Numbered from the stretch's first letter, positions 7,798 through 16,782 are shown. The stretch: 35,265 bases of DNA from Novosphingobium sp. Chol11 (GCF_945870625.1 NZ_CAMBTS010000019.1:1-35265); one strand, 5' to 3'. Notes: generated from the sequence alone by a model not told the origin. Program-made: numbers and translations.

Positions 7798-8429
7798 CAC
7801 ACGATCCCCACATCCCGCCCCACGCCAATAACGTTCTGCACGACGAGGTGGTCTCCGCCCGCGCGCCGTGGATGCACCGGATCAAGGCGGGCGAAACACT
7901 GCGCATTGTTGATCTCGAAGGCAATCAGGCCGTCGATTTCCTGCTCTATGCGGCGGCCGATGATGCCGAGCGCTATAGCGCGCAGGATACCATCGCCGCG
8001 CAATCGAACATCTTCCTGCGCACCGGCAGCGTGCTGCTCTCCAACGAGGGCAATCCGATGATGACCATCGTCGATACCTCTGTCGAGTATCACGACACCA
8101 TCGGCGGTGCCTGCAGCTGCGAGTCCAACAGCCTGCGCTATGGCCACCACACCAAGGCGCAGCACGCCTGCGTCGACAATTTCCTCGAGGCGAATTTGCG
8201 TGAAGGGCGCGGCAAGCGCGATATCGTCTCGAACATCAACTTCTTCATGAATGTGCCGGTCGAGCCCGATGGCGCGCTGGGCATCGTCGATGGTATTTCC
8301 GCGCCGGGGCTGACGGTGGACTTGCGCGCCGAGATGGATGTGATCGTGGTGGTGTCGAACTGCCCGCAGATCAACAACCCGTGCAACGGTTTTAACCCCA
8401 CTTCCGTGCGCATGATCGTGACTGCATGA
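7794..8429 (+). CDS. Urea carboxylase-associated protein 2 (DUF1989), likely carboxyguanidine deiminase subunit
   Basis: A 211-residue paralogue of the preceding gene. Diagnostic stretches are GNQAVDFLLYAA (about 44-55), YHDTIGGACSCESNSLRYG (about 98-116), NINFFMNVPV (about 149-158) and SNCPQINNPCNGFNPT (about 188-203), which is the UAAP2 hallmark. The start at 7794 is set by the ATGA overlap with UAAP1; the frame stays open further upstream, but that part is a shadow of UAAP1. It is expected to work with UAAP1 as a heteromeric carboxyguanidine deiminase upstream of allophanate hydrolase. Its stop overlaps the carboxylase start (ATGA at 8426-8429). Confidence 0.87.
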   Translation: MTHDPHIPPHANNVLHDEVVSARAPWMHRIKAGETLRIVDLEGNQAVDFLLYAAADDAERYSAQDTIAAQSNIFLRTGSVLLSNEGNPMMTIVDTSVEYHDTIGGACSCESNSLRYGHHTKAQHACVDNFLEANLREGRGKRDIVSNINFFMNVPVEPDGALGIVDGISAPGLTVDLRAEMDVIVVVSNCPQINNPCNGFNPTSVRMIVTA

Positions 8430-11400
8430 ACTTCAACACGGTCCTGATTGCCAATCGCGGGGCTATCGCCTGCCGCATCATCCGCACCTTGAAGCGTATG
8501 GGCATCCGTTCGGTAGCGGTGTTTTCCGACGCCGACGAGGCCTCGCGCCATGTGGCAGAAGCCGATGTTGCGGTGCGGATCGGTCCCGGTGCGGCCGCCG
8601 AAAGCTATCTCGATGTCGGCCGCATCCTCGCCGCTGCGCGCGAAACCGGCGCTGAGGCGATCCATCCGGGCTATGGCTTTCTCTCCGAAAACGCCGCCTT
8701 TGCCGAGGCTTGCGAAAGCGCGGGCATCGCCTTCATCGGGCCGACGCCCGAAAACATCCGCGCCTTTGGCCTGAAGCACAGCGCACGCGCATTGGCGCAG
8801 GCCAACGGGATTGCGTTGGCCCCCGGCACTGGTCTGCTCGCCGATGCCGAAACGGCGGTGAGCGAGGCCGCGCGGATCGGATATCCGGTGATGCTGAAGG
8901 CGACTGCGGGCGGCGGCGGTATCGGCATGCGGGTTTGCACCGATGCCGATGCGGTGCGCGAAGGGTTCGAGGCCGTCGCGCGGCTGGGCGCGAGCAATTT
9001 CAGCGATGCCGGGCTGTTTTTGGAGCGGTTCGTGCCGCGCGCGCGCCATGTCGAGGTGCAGATTTTCGGCGACGGCGCCGGCCGGGTGATCGCACTGGGC
9101 GAGCGCGATTGCTCGCTGCAGCGGCGCAACCAGAAGGTGCTCGAAGAAGCCCCTGCGCCGAATTTGCCAAGCCGCGTACGTGCCGAATTGATCGCCGCGG
9201 CGGTGCGGCTGGGCGAGGCTGCGCACTATCGTTCGGCGGGCACGGTCGAGTTTCTCTATGACCCGGCGCGCGAAGACTGGTTTTTCCTCGAGGTCAACAC
9301 AAGGCTTCAAGTCGAGCACGGCGTTACCGAGGAAGTGACCGGCATCGATTTGGTCGAATGGATGGTGCGCGGCGCGGCGGGTGATACAGCGTTTCTCGAT
9401 ACGCCCGTGTCGCCGCCCAAAGGGTGGTCGATTCAGGCGCGGCTCTATGCCGAAGACCCCGCGCTCGATTTCCGCCCGGCCTCGGGCAAACTGACCGACG
9501 CCAGCTTTCCCGCCGATGCGCGAACAGAAACCTGGGTCGAGCGCGGCAGCGTGGTCTCCCCGTTCTACGACCCGATGCTGGGCAAGCTGATCGTCCGCGG
9601 GAGCACGCGCGCCGAGGCGGTGGCCCTGATGCAGGCGGCGCTGGATAAGACGCGGCTGGCGGGGATCGAGACCAATCTGCGTTGGCTGCGCGATGTGGTG
9701 CGCAGCGATGATTTCGTCTCGGGCGATGTCTCGACTCGTTCGCTTGAAAGCGTGGTGCATGCCGCGCGCAGCCTCACCGTGCGCAGCGGCGGCACTGCGA
9801 CCACGGTGCAGGACTATCCGGGCCGCACCGGGCTCTGGGATGTCGGCGTGCCGCCGTCGGGGCCGATGGATGCGCGCGCGTTCCGGCTGGGCAACCGTCT
9901 GCTCGGCAATGCGCAAAGCGCGGCTGGGCTGGAAGTCACTGCCACTGGCCCGGTCATCCAGTTCAACACCCCAGCCGCCATCTGCCTCACCGGCGCGGAC
10001 TTCGGCGCGACGCTGGATGGCATCGCCATTGCGCGCGGCCAACCGATCGCGGTGCGCGCAGGCCAGGTGCTCGCCCTCGGCCGGGTCAGCGGCGGCGGGA
10101 TGCGCGGCTATATCCTGTTTGCCGGCGGGCTTGAGGTGCCCAGCTACCTTGGCAGCGGCAGCACGTTCGATCTCGGCGAATTCGGCGGGCACGGCGGCCG
10201 CCGCCTGCTCGCGGGCGATACGCTGCATCTCGCCGGGCAGACCAGCGCCGCGCCGCCAGAACCCGGCACAGCATCGCAAGCGCCGCTCGGCCCGGAATGG
10301 ACAGTGCGCGTGCTCTATGGCCCCCACGGCGCACCCGATTTCTTCACGGCGGAGGACATCGCCGCGATCCTCGGCGCCGAATGGCGCGTACATTACAACA
10401 GCAACCGCACCGGCGTGCGCCTCATTGGCCCCAAGCCCTGCTGGGCGCGGCAGGATGGCGGCGAGGCGGGGCTGCACCCCTCGAACATCCACGACAATCC
10501 CTACGCCATCGGCGCGGTCGATTTCACTGGCGACATGCCGATCATTCTGGGACCGGACGGACCATCGCTCGGCGGGTTCGTTTGCCCGTTCGTGGTGATC
10601 GCGGCAGACTTGTGGAAGCTGGGCCAGTTCGCACCCGGCGACGCGGTTCGGTTCAGCCGGGTCAGCCTCGCCGAAGCCGAAGCGGCGGCGGCGGCCGAAG
10701 AAGCGCTGATCGCCGATGGCATCGCCCTGCCCGCACCGAGCAGCACCGCGCCCGATGACAGCGCCATCCTGCATCATTTGCCGCCGCAGGGTGCCCGCCC
10801 GCTCGTGACCTACCGCCAGCAGGGCGACCGCAACCTGCTGGTTGAATACGGCCCGATCACGCTCGATCTCGAGTTGCGGCTGCGGGTGCACGCCGCGACC
10901 GCCGCGCTGTCCGATCTGGCGCTTCCCGGCATCATCGACGTCGTCCCCGGCATCCGTTCGTTTCAGGTCCATTTCGATGGGGCGGCGCTCACGCAGGCGG
11001 CGCTGCTCGCGAATCTGATCGCGATCGAACAAACGCTGGGCGATCTGGAAGACTTCGTCATCCCCTCGCGCATCGTCCACCTGCCGCTGAGCTGGGACGA
11101 TCCGGCGATCCATCAGACGATCGAGCGCTACATGGTCGTGGTGCGCGATGATGCGCCGTGGTGCCCGGACAACATCGAGTTCATCCGCCGGGTTAACGGC
11201 CTCGCCAGCGCCGAAGACGTGCGGCGCACCGTGTTCGATGCCAGCTACCTCGTCTATGGCCTCGGCGATGTCTATCTCGGCGCGCCCGTCGCGACGCCGA
11301 TTGATCCGCGCCACCGGCTGGTGACCACCAAGTACAACCCCGCGCGCACCTGGACCCCGCCGAATGTCGTCGGCATCGGCGGTGCCTATATGTGCATTTA

Positions 11401-12028
11401 TGGGATGGAGGGGCCTGGCGGCTATCAGCTGTTCGGCCGCACGATTCAGGTGTGGAACACCTATCGCAAGACCGCCGCCTTCGCCGATGGCCAGCCGTGG
11501 CTCCTGCGCTTTTTCGACCAGATCCGCTTTTTTCCGGTCAGCCATGACGAATTGACCGAATGGCGGCGCGACTTCCCGCTCGGCCGCCGCGCCATCCAGA
11601 TCGAAGAGACTGCGTTCCGGCTGGCCGATTACCGCGCCTTCCTGAGCGACAACGCCGCCTCGATCACTGAGTTCGAAACCCGCCGCAACGCCGCCTTCGC
11701 CGCCGAGCGCGCCGAATGGGAGGAGCGCGGCGAGTTTGACCGCGTCGCCAGCCTGACCGAGGCAAGCGGCGGCGGCGCGGATGCGGATGCCATTGTCGTG
11801 CCTGATGGGGCGCAGCTGGTCGAAGCGCCCTTTGGCGGCAGCGTGTGGAAACTGATGAAGGGGCTGGGCGATACCGTCGCCGCCGGGGAGACGATTGCGG
11901 TGATCGAAGCGATGAAGACCGAGTTTCCGGTTGAGAGCCCCGCTGCGGGCACGGTCGCGGCGATCTATGTGGCTGAGCGCCAGTCGATCAACCCCGGCGC
12001 GCCGATGCTCGCGCTGGCGCGCGCATGA
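8426..12028 (+). CDS. Urea carboxylase-type biotin enzyme, probably guanidine carboxylase
   Basis: A 1200-residue biotin-dependent carboxylase. In order: biotin carboxylase/ATP-grasp domain (about 1-445; HPGYGFLSEN near 80, Gly-rich KATAGGGGIGM near 160, catalytic EVNTRLQVEH near 289-298); KipA-like carboxyltransferase half (about 450-765; TTVQDYPGRTG, PPSGPMD); KipI-like half (about 790-1015; GDRNLLVEYG, DPRHRLVTTKYNPAR, GIGGAYMCIYG); C-terminal biotin carrier domain with IEAMKTE, biotin on K1164. Length matches stand-alone bacterial urea carboxylases not fused to the hydrolase. The enzyme carboxylates urea to allophanate or, in clusters carrying UAAP1/2, guanidine to carboxyguanidine; I favour guanidine from context. 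Overlapping ATGA junctions on both sides place it in one operon. The specificity residue was not assigned. Confidence 0.95.
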   Translation: MNFNTVLIANRGAIACRIIRTLKRMGIRSVAVFSDADEASRHVAEADVAVRIGPGAAAESYLDVGRILAAARETGAEAIHPGYGFLSENAAFAEACESAGIAFIGPTPENIRAFGLKHSARALAQANGIALAPGTGLLADAETAVSEAARIGYPVMLKATAGGGGIGMRVCTDADAVREGFEAVARLGASNFSDAGLFLERFVPRARHVEVQIFGDGAGRVIALGERDCSLQRRNQKVLEEAPAPNLPSRVRAELIAAAVRLGEAAHYRSAGTVEFLYDPAREDWFFLEVNTRLQVEHGVTEEVTGIDLVEWMVRGAAGDTAFLDTPVSPPKGWSIQARLYAEDPALDFRPASGKLTDASFPADARTETWVERGSVVSPFYDPMLGKLIVRGSTRAEAVALMQAALDKTRLAGIETNLRWLRDVVRSDDFVSGDVSTRSLESVVHAARSLTVRSGGTATTVQDYPGRTGLWDVGVPPSGPMDARAFRLGNRLLGNAQSAAGLEVTATGPVIQFNTPAAICLTGADFGATLDGIAIARGQPIAVRAGQVLALGRVSGGGMRGYILFAGGLEVPSYLGSGSTFDLGEFGGHGGRRLLAGDTLHLAGQTSAAPPEPGTASQAPLGPEWTVRVLYGPHGAPDFFTAEDIAAILGAEWRVHYNSNRTGVRLIGPKPCWARQDGGEAGLHPSNIHDNPYAIGAVDFTGDMPIILGPDGPSLGGFVCPFVVIAADLWKLGQFAPGDAVRFSRVSLAEAEAAAAAEEALIADGIALPAPSSTAPDDSAILHHLPPQGARPLVTYRQQGDRNLLVEYGPITLDLELRLRVHAATAALSDLALPGIIDVVPGIRSFQVHFDGAALTQAALLANLIAIEQTLGDLEDFVIPSRIVHLPLSWDDPAIHQTIERYMVVVRDDAPWCPDNIEFIRRVNGLASAEDVRRTVFDASYLVYGLGDVYLGAPVATPIDPRHRLVTTKYNPARTWTPPNVVGIGGAYMCIYGMEGPGGYQLFGRTIQVWNTYRKTAAFADGQPWLLRFFDQIRFFPVSHDELTEWRRDFPLGRRAIQIEETAFRLADYRAFLSDNAASITEFETRRNAAFAAERAEWEERGEFDRVASLTEASGGGADADAIVVPDGAQLVEAPFGGSVWKLMKGLGDTVAAGETIAVIEAMKTEFPVESPAAGTVAAIYVAERQSINPGAPMLALARA

Positions 12029-13776
12029 CCGCGCTGGCCCGCCTTTCCGCCGCCGAAATCGCCAGCGCGGTTCAAACCGGCGCGCATAGCGCCGTGCACG
12101 TGATCGAGCGGGTGCTCGAACGGGTTGCGTTCTACGACACCGTGCAGTCCGCTGTGTGGATTTCGCGCTTCGATCCCGCCGCCCTGCGTGCCGCTGCAGC
12201 CGCAGTCGATGCGCGGATTGCGGCGGGCGAGGTGCTGCCGCTGGCCGGCGTGCCCTTCGCGGTGAAGGACAACATCGACGTCGCCGGGCTCGATACCACC
12301 GCCGCCTGCCCCGTCTTCGCCTATCGCCCTGCCCGATCCGCCACCGTCGTCGAGCGACTGGTCGCAGCAGGCGCGATTCCCATCGGCAAAGCCAATCTCG
12401 ATCAATTCGCCACCGGGCTCAACGGCACCCGCAGCCCCTATGGCATCCCCCGCAATGCCTACAACCGCGCCTATATCAGCGGCGGCTCAAGCTCTGGCTC
12501 CGCCATCGCGGTCGCCGCCGGGCTGGTCGTCTTCGGCCTCGGCACCGACACGGCGGGCTCGGGCCGCATTCCCGCCGCGTTCAACCACCTCATCGGCTTC
12601 AAGCCGACACGCGGGCGCTGGAGCAGCCGGGGCCTCGTGCCAGCCTGCCGCACGCTGGATTGCATCACCGTGTTCACCGGCGACACCGCGGATGCGGCGT
12701 TGATCGATACCGCGATTGCGGGCTTCGATGCAGCCGACCCGCTCTCTCGCGCGCTCCCCGACGCCCCCCGCCCCGCGCGCCGCATCGGCATCCCGCTGGC
12801 GCATCAGCGGCCGTGGTTCGGCGATCTCGAATCGGGCCATCTCTATGATCGCGCGCTGGCCGCGCTGGACGCTGAACTTGTCGAAATCGACATGACCCCG
12901 CTCAATGAGGCGGCGCGGCTGCTTTACGATGGCCCATGGGTCGCCGAGCGGACGGCCGCGATCAAAGATCTGCTCCAGTCCGATGCCGAGGCCATCCACC
13001 CGGTCGTGCGCGGGATCGTCGAGCGCGGTTTCGCCTATGGCGCGGTCGAGACTTTCGAGGCGATGTACCGCCTCGCCGATCTTGCGCGCGCGGCAGAAGC
13101 GATGTGGGCGGATATCGACATGCTGGCGCTGCCCACCGCGCCCACCTGCTACCGCGTGGCCGAAATGCTCGCCGCGCCGGTCGCGCTTAACGCCAATCTG
13201 GGGGCTTACACCAATTTCGTGAACCTGCTCGACATGGCCGCGATTGCCGTGCCCACTGGCGTGCGCGCCAATGGCACCGGCTTTGGCGTTACGCTGATCG
13301 GCCCGGCCGCCACCGACCGCGCGCTGATCGCCGCGGCGGCCAAGCTTTACCCCGCGCCGGCCACCCCGCCGCCGCTCGATCTGGAGGGACGCATGGATAC
13401 CGTGAAACTGGCCGTCGTCGGTGCGCATTTGAAAGACATGCCGCTGCACTGGCAGCTCACCTCGCGCGACGCGCGCTTTGTCGGCGAGGCCAAGACCGGG
13501 TCCGCTTACCGCCTCTATGCCATCGCCAACAGCGTGCCGCCCAAGCCCGCTCTCGTCCACACCGGCGATGGCGCGGCGATCGCGCTCGAAATCTACGAGC
13601 TCGATATCGCCGCCTTCGGCAGCTTTGTCGCCGAAGTGCCGCCGCCGCTCGCCATCGGCACGGTCGAGCTTGAGGACGGCAGTCTGGTCAAAGGTTTCGT
13701 CGCCGAACCGCGCGCGATCACCGGCGCGGAAGACATTACCGCGCTCGGCGGCTGGCGCGCCTTCGTGGCGCGTTAA
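12025..13776 (+). CDS. atzF: Allophanate hydrolase
   Basis: A 583-residue amidase-signature hydrolase that splits allophanate into two ammonia and two CO2, the last step of the pathway. The catalytic Ser-cisSer-Lys triad is seen as K81 (FAVKDNID), S155 (GGSSSGSA) and the nucleophile S179 (TDTAGSGRIP). After the amidase domain (about 1-440) there is a second domain of about 130 residues (from about DTVKLAVVGAHLKDMPLHWQL to the end), the allophanate hydrolase C-terminal domain that handles the N-carboxycarbamate intermediate. Length equals that of AtzF-type enzymes. It starts within the carboxylase stop (ATGA) and its stop overlaps by four bases the stop of the methyltransferase gene on the other strand, so no terminator space exists between the two loci. 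Confidence 0.93.
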   Translation: MTALARLSAAEIASAVQTGAHSAVHVIERVLERVAFYDTVQSAVWISRFDPAALRAAAAAVDARIAAGEVLPLAGVPFAVKDNIDVAGLDTTAACPVFAYRPARSATVVERLVAAGAIPIGKANLDQFATGLNGTRSPYGIPRNAYNRAYISGGSSSGSAIAVAAGLVVFGLGTDTAGSGRIPAAFNHLIGFKPTRGRWSSRGLVPACRTLDCITVFTGDTADAALIDTAIAGFDAADPLSRALPDAPRPARRIGIPLAHQRPWFGDLESGHLYDRALAALDAELVEIDMTPLNEAARLLYDGPWVAERTAAIKDLLQSDAEAIHPVVRGIVERGFAYGAVETFEAMYRLADLARAAEAMWADIDMLALPTAPTCYRVAEMLAAPVALNANLGAYTNFVNLLDMAAIAVPTGVRANGTGFGVTLIGPAATDRALIAAAAKLYPAPATPPPLDLEGRMDTVKLAVVGAHLKDMPLHWQLTSRDARFVGEAKTGSAYRLYAIANSVPPKPALVHTGDGAAIALEIYELDIAAFGSFVAEVPPPLAIGTVELEDGSLVKGFVAEPRAITGAEDITALGGWRAFVAR

Positions 13777-15188
13777 ACCAGTAAGGCCCGCCGCGCCGCC
13801 GCATCAAGCGCGGATTCAACGTGTTCTGCTGGGAAGGGCAGCCCGGGCAAAGCCGCGATTTCGGCGAGTGTCCGTGTTCCATCTGCCGCCAACAGCAAAG
13901 CCTTCAGTTCGCTCTGTTGGATGTTCATGATCTTGTGATCGAGCGTCGCGACTTGCGTTTCACCCCGGCCAAACATCGCGCGGACGAGTGGGCTCAGCTT
14001 GGGACGATCTCCCGCGCTCAGCGCGCATATGGCCGGGCCATGATGAAACCGGATGTACCCGCGTCCGAACATATCGAGCAAAGTGCGCCGCCGACCCGCG
14101 TCGAGTACCTTTTCGGCGAAGGGAAAGCGCTCGGGCCAATGCGCGGAGACGCTATCGATCATCCGAACCATCTCTTCGTCTTTCAGACTGAACGTTGTGC
14201 GTCCGCTGCGATAGCTGCCATCTTCTTCTTTCTTGAGCGAGCAAGACATCCACAGCCCGTCCAACGTCTGCGGATCAAAGACGCGCAAGGGTTTGTGAGC
14301 GCTGCGCACGAACACGCTGTGGCGAAAGAACCGCACCGTGGCATAGTCGGACGCTTGCGCCGCGCGCACCACCAGCTTGTCCAGATCGCCTTCTGGCGCC
14401 ACCCCGTCGGGCAGGAATCCATCGAGATTGAGGCGGGCCCCGGAATCGTCGGTAAGAAAGGTCAAGCCATGCTCACGCGCTTGCGCCACCACGTCAGTCA
14501 GCCGCTGCGGCGCGAAAGTGCCGCCGAGCTCGTCGTGAAACAACACGCTGTCTGGCCGTTCGAGCATCGATGCTGCTTGCTTGCGCAGCGCGGTCACCAC
14601 CACATCATCGCTGTCTTGCGGCTTTGAGAACAACTCGAGGCATTGGTGCGTGATTGCAATCTTTTCGTTGATCGCCTCGGTGCCTTCAAGCGCATGGAGC
14701 AGCATGTCGCGCATCATCATGCGGACATAGCCGCCCGGCATCGCGTTATAGCTCACAAAGGCAACCCCATCGGGGGCCAGCGCATGCCCGATCAGTGCCA
14801 TGATCCCGGCGCGCACCGGCTCCGGCACCCAGGCATAGACCCCGTGCGCGATGATGTAGTCAAAGCTGCCCGCCGGATAGCGCTCGCACGCGTCGAGAAT
14901 ATCGCAGACTTGGAGCTCGACATTCGTAAGGCCCGCGGCTGCAATCAGCGCTTGCCCCCGCGCTACAGCGGTCTCGGCCAGATCGAAGCCCTGGCACGCC
15001 ATACCGGGATTGGCTGCCGCCATCGCGATCAGGTTCAGCCCGTCGCCACCTGCGATTTCGAGCACGCGCGCGGCGCCAATCTCAGGCGCAGCCAGCCCAT
15101 GGATCTGCGCAAGCGCGCGCAAGCGATCCGGGTGCGTCTGCTCAAACACCATGCTGGGATAAACGACAGTGTCGTAGGCGGTTGTCAT
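13773..15188 (-). CDS. SAM-dependent methyltransferase with regulatory domain, PKMT-like
   Basis: A 471-residue class I methyltransferase. The SAM-binding motif I is VLEIAGGDGLNL (42-53), an acidic FDL (68-70) follows as motif II, and FDYIIAHGVYAWVP (109-122) is typical of the family with a 'methyltransferase regulatory domain' in the middle (about 210-300) and a further C-terminal domain. This architecture is shared with rickettsial protein-lysine methyltransferases PKMT1/2, which modify the outer membrane protein OmpB; a protein substrate is therefore possible here, but that is inference. The start ATG 15188 has GAGGGGA upstream. It is last in the minus-strand series behind the T6SS genes, 13 bases after the M15-type peptidase stop, so it may be co-transcribed with the effector block. 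Confidence 0.8.
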   Translation of the reverse strand: MTTAYDTVVYPSMVFEQTHPDRLRALAQIHGLAAPEIGAARVLEIAGGDGLNLIAMAAANPGMACQGFDLAETAVARGQALIAAAGLTNVELQVCDILDACERYPAGSFDYIIAHGVYAWVPEPVRAGIMALIGHALAPDGVAFVSYNAMPGGYVRMMMRDMLLHALEGTEAINEKIAITHQCLELFSKPQDSDDVVVTALRKQAASMLERPDSVLFHDELGGTFAPQRLTDVVAQAREHGLTFLTDDSGARLNLDGFLPDGVAPEGDLDKLVVRAAQASDYATVRFFRHSVFVRSAHKPLRVFDPQTLDGLWMSCSLKKEEDGSYRSGRTTFSLKDEEMVRMIDSVSAHWPERFPFAEKVLDAGRRRTLLDMFGRGYIRFHHGPAICALSAGDRPKLSPLVRAMFGRGETQVATLDHKIMNIQQSELKALLLAADGTRTLAEIAALPGLPFPAEHVESALDAAARRALLV

Positions 15189-15201
15189 GCTGGTGTTCCC
15201 C

Positions 15202-15774
15202 TCAATGCCCGTCGCTCGACCAGTGCGGCTTGTCCTTCAGCAGCTTGATCACGCCGTACCCTTTGCCAACCGCATGCAGATCGGTGTTCGAAGCGCCGTT
15301 CAAGGGCGTGCCGATTTCGACCACCGTGCCATCTGCGCCGGCGATCTTGAGCGTGCCGGTCCAGCTGATGTTCATGTCGATCGCCAGCCCCTTGTAATGC
15401 ATTGATGGATGCGCGGGTGGGTAAACGATGCGAAACAGGCTGACCATTTCCTGAGCCGCCTTTTGCGAGGCCTCTTCGTCAGCATGGACCCAATCGATAT
15501 CGCAACCGGGAATGGCTGGCACATCCTTCGCCTTGACCTTCCCCTTCGACAATTTGTACGCCCAGTGCATCAGGGCCCCACGCACCGGGTTGCGCCGCGT
15601 GGCCGAGATATGCACGGTGGCATTAGCCTTAGCGAGTGCCGCGAGGAAGCTCTCGACCTTGGTGCGGAAACCGGGTTCAAGATCGGCAATCGCGCTGTTG
15701 TCGGGATACCTTGCCTGGTTGGCATGCCACCACGCTGCGCCGCTTAGGTTGGCCGGGGCTGTTGGATCGCTCAT
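15202..15774 (-). CDS. M15-type (VanY/VanX-like) peptidase, candidate T6SS effector
   Basis: A 190-residue protein without a signal peptide. The zinc signature of M15 D,D- or L,D-peptidases is seen: SMHYKGLAID gives H126 and D133, and DKPHWSS gives H184 as third ligand near the C-terminus. VHISATRRNPVRGALMHWAY (about 54-73) resembles the substrate-binding region of the same family. Such enzymes cut peptide cross-links or stems in peptidoglycan. Lack of a secretion signal, position 24 bases behind a small exported protein and location downstream of clpV suggest delivery by T6SS into the periplasm of a rival cell (inference). The alternative is a prophage-type endolysin, but no phage genes are near. 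The ATG at 15774 has AGAGGA upstream. Confidence 0.72.
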   Translation of the reverse strand: MSDPTAPANLSGAAWWHANQARYPDNSAIADLEPGFRTKVESFLAALAKANATVHISATRRNPVRGALMHWAYKLSKGKVKAKDVPAIPGCDIDWVHADEEASQKAAQEMVSLFRIVYPPAHPSMHYKGLAIDMNISWTGTLKIAGADGTVVEIGTPLNGASNTDLHAVGKGYGVIKLLKDKPHWSSDGH

Positions 15775-15798
15775 GCCGCCGCATCCTCTTTCATGCTG

Positions 15799-16107
15799 TT
15801 ATTCGATGCTGTCTTCATAGTCTGCAAGTTTGGCGAGCACTTCGGGCCGTTTCGCGTAACGCGCGCGCAGCGCTTTCAAACGCCGGTCGGTCCCGCGGCA
15901 ATAGCGCTTCATTTGCGCCGCGAGAAGGCGGGCGCGGTCCTCGTCATAAGGCGCCTCGCTGCGGAAATGGTCGCATAGGTCGCGCTCGGCGATAAAAGCG
16001 GCCACCCTGCTGGTCCGTGCAAAGCTTGCGCCGGGCAGGACCAGCAGGGCGAGGGACAGCCCGCTTGCAGTGGCAAAACGCAGCGCCCAATGTGCGCGCA
16101 TTGTCAC
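15799..16107 (-). CDS. Small exported protein, candidate immunity protein
   Basis: A 102-residue protein with a clear signal peptide (MTMRAHWALRFATASG, then LSLALLVLPGASFA, cleavage near residue 30), so periplasmic. The mature part of about 70 residues is charged and helical, with two cysteines (C45 and C70) that could pair, and the stretch DLCDHFRSEAPYDEDRARLL. I do not recognise a named family. Its start overlaps the stop of the papain-like gene (ATGA at 16104-16107), and the M15-type peptidase follows 24 bases later. Placement between two cell-wall-peptidase candidates and export to the periplasm fit an immunity protein for one of them, but the sequence alone does not prove this. Confidence 0.6.
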   Translation of the reverse strand: MTMRAHWALRFATASGLSLALLVLPGASFARTSRVAAFIAERDLCDHFRSEAPYDEDRARLLAAQMKRYCRGTDRRLKALRARYAKRPEVLAKLADYEDSIE

Positions 16108-16700
16108 GCCGAGACGTAAACGATCGCGACGATTGTTCCATGATCGCCGTATCGCGCGGTATATTCGCCGTTGTTGGGCTGCTCGTTAACGCGGCCGTCC
16201 CACGGATCAAGAAACGATACCTGGCGCGATGTACAGCGGCCGACAACCACGAAATGACCACCCATCCCGTCCCAGCTGACCAAGACGATGGCGGGTTTGG
16301 TGAGCGAGATCTTATGATCTGCAATGCGCGGCGGGTTGCCGCTCAGGACGGTACTCTCGGCTCGCAGTCCTTCATTGCGCAGCGCTGTCGCAACTTGAGC
16401 GGTGAAAAGGCCAAAATTCGTGAAGGTATGCCCCATCGAGCTCTGATTTGGATTTTCCGGGCTAAACGCAGCCGGATTGAGCGTCATCGGTCCCGAGCTG
16501 GGCCGCTGCACCGCGCCCAATGCGCTGGCCACAGCGCCGCTGTAAACGCGCTGCGCGAGGTCCCATTCTTCTTCGGCAAAGCTGGTCTGCCGTGCGATCC
16601 CGCGCGCCATCCAGATGCTGGCAACCCCGCAGGAGCTGGCCTGGTCCTGCTTCCAAATTTGATACGTCCGTCCGTGAGAATCTCGTTCGATATTGATCAT
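16104..16700 (-). CDS. Papain-like (C39-type) cysteine peptidase, candidate T6SS effector
   Basis: A 198-residue protein without a signal peptide. A papain-fold active site is visible: Q18 (oxyanion hole) and C24 in KQDQASSCGVAS, H149 in GGHFVVVGR and D165 in FLDPWDG. The layout recalls C39-like and AvrRpt2-like peptidases. Some T6SS effectors use this fold as amidases that cut peptidoglycan stems; others are proteases, so the target is open. The start ATG 16700 has a strong GGAGGGAG ribosome site. It follows the putative lipoprotein after 82 bases and overlaps the small exported protein, making an effector/immunity-like pair. Confidence in the fold is fair; the effector role is from context. 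Confidence 0.7.
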   Translation of the reverse strand: MINIERDSHGRTYQIWKQDQASSCGVASIWMARGIARQTSFAEEEWDLAQRVYSGAVASALGAVQRPSSGPMTLNPAAFSPENPNQSSMGHTFTNFGLFTAQVATALRNEGLRAESTVLSGNPPRIADHKISLTKPAIVLVSWDGMGGHFVVVGRCTSRQVSFLDPWDGRVNEQPNNGEYTARYGDHGTIVAIVYVSA

Positions 16701-16782
16701 GACTTTCTCCCTCCATCCGGTTCAATCAAGTTCCTTGCTTTCGGCACTTACTTCGCAATCAGAAAAACCTCTGATGCACGCT

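Noticed and set aside
8138..11545. A very long open frame on the minus strand opposite the carboxylase gene
   Set aside because: It is a GC-skew shadow: the plus strand encodes a complete, motif-perfect carboxylase, and the antisense product is rich in His/Arg/Gly without any recognisable domain.
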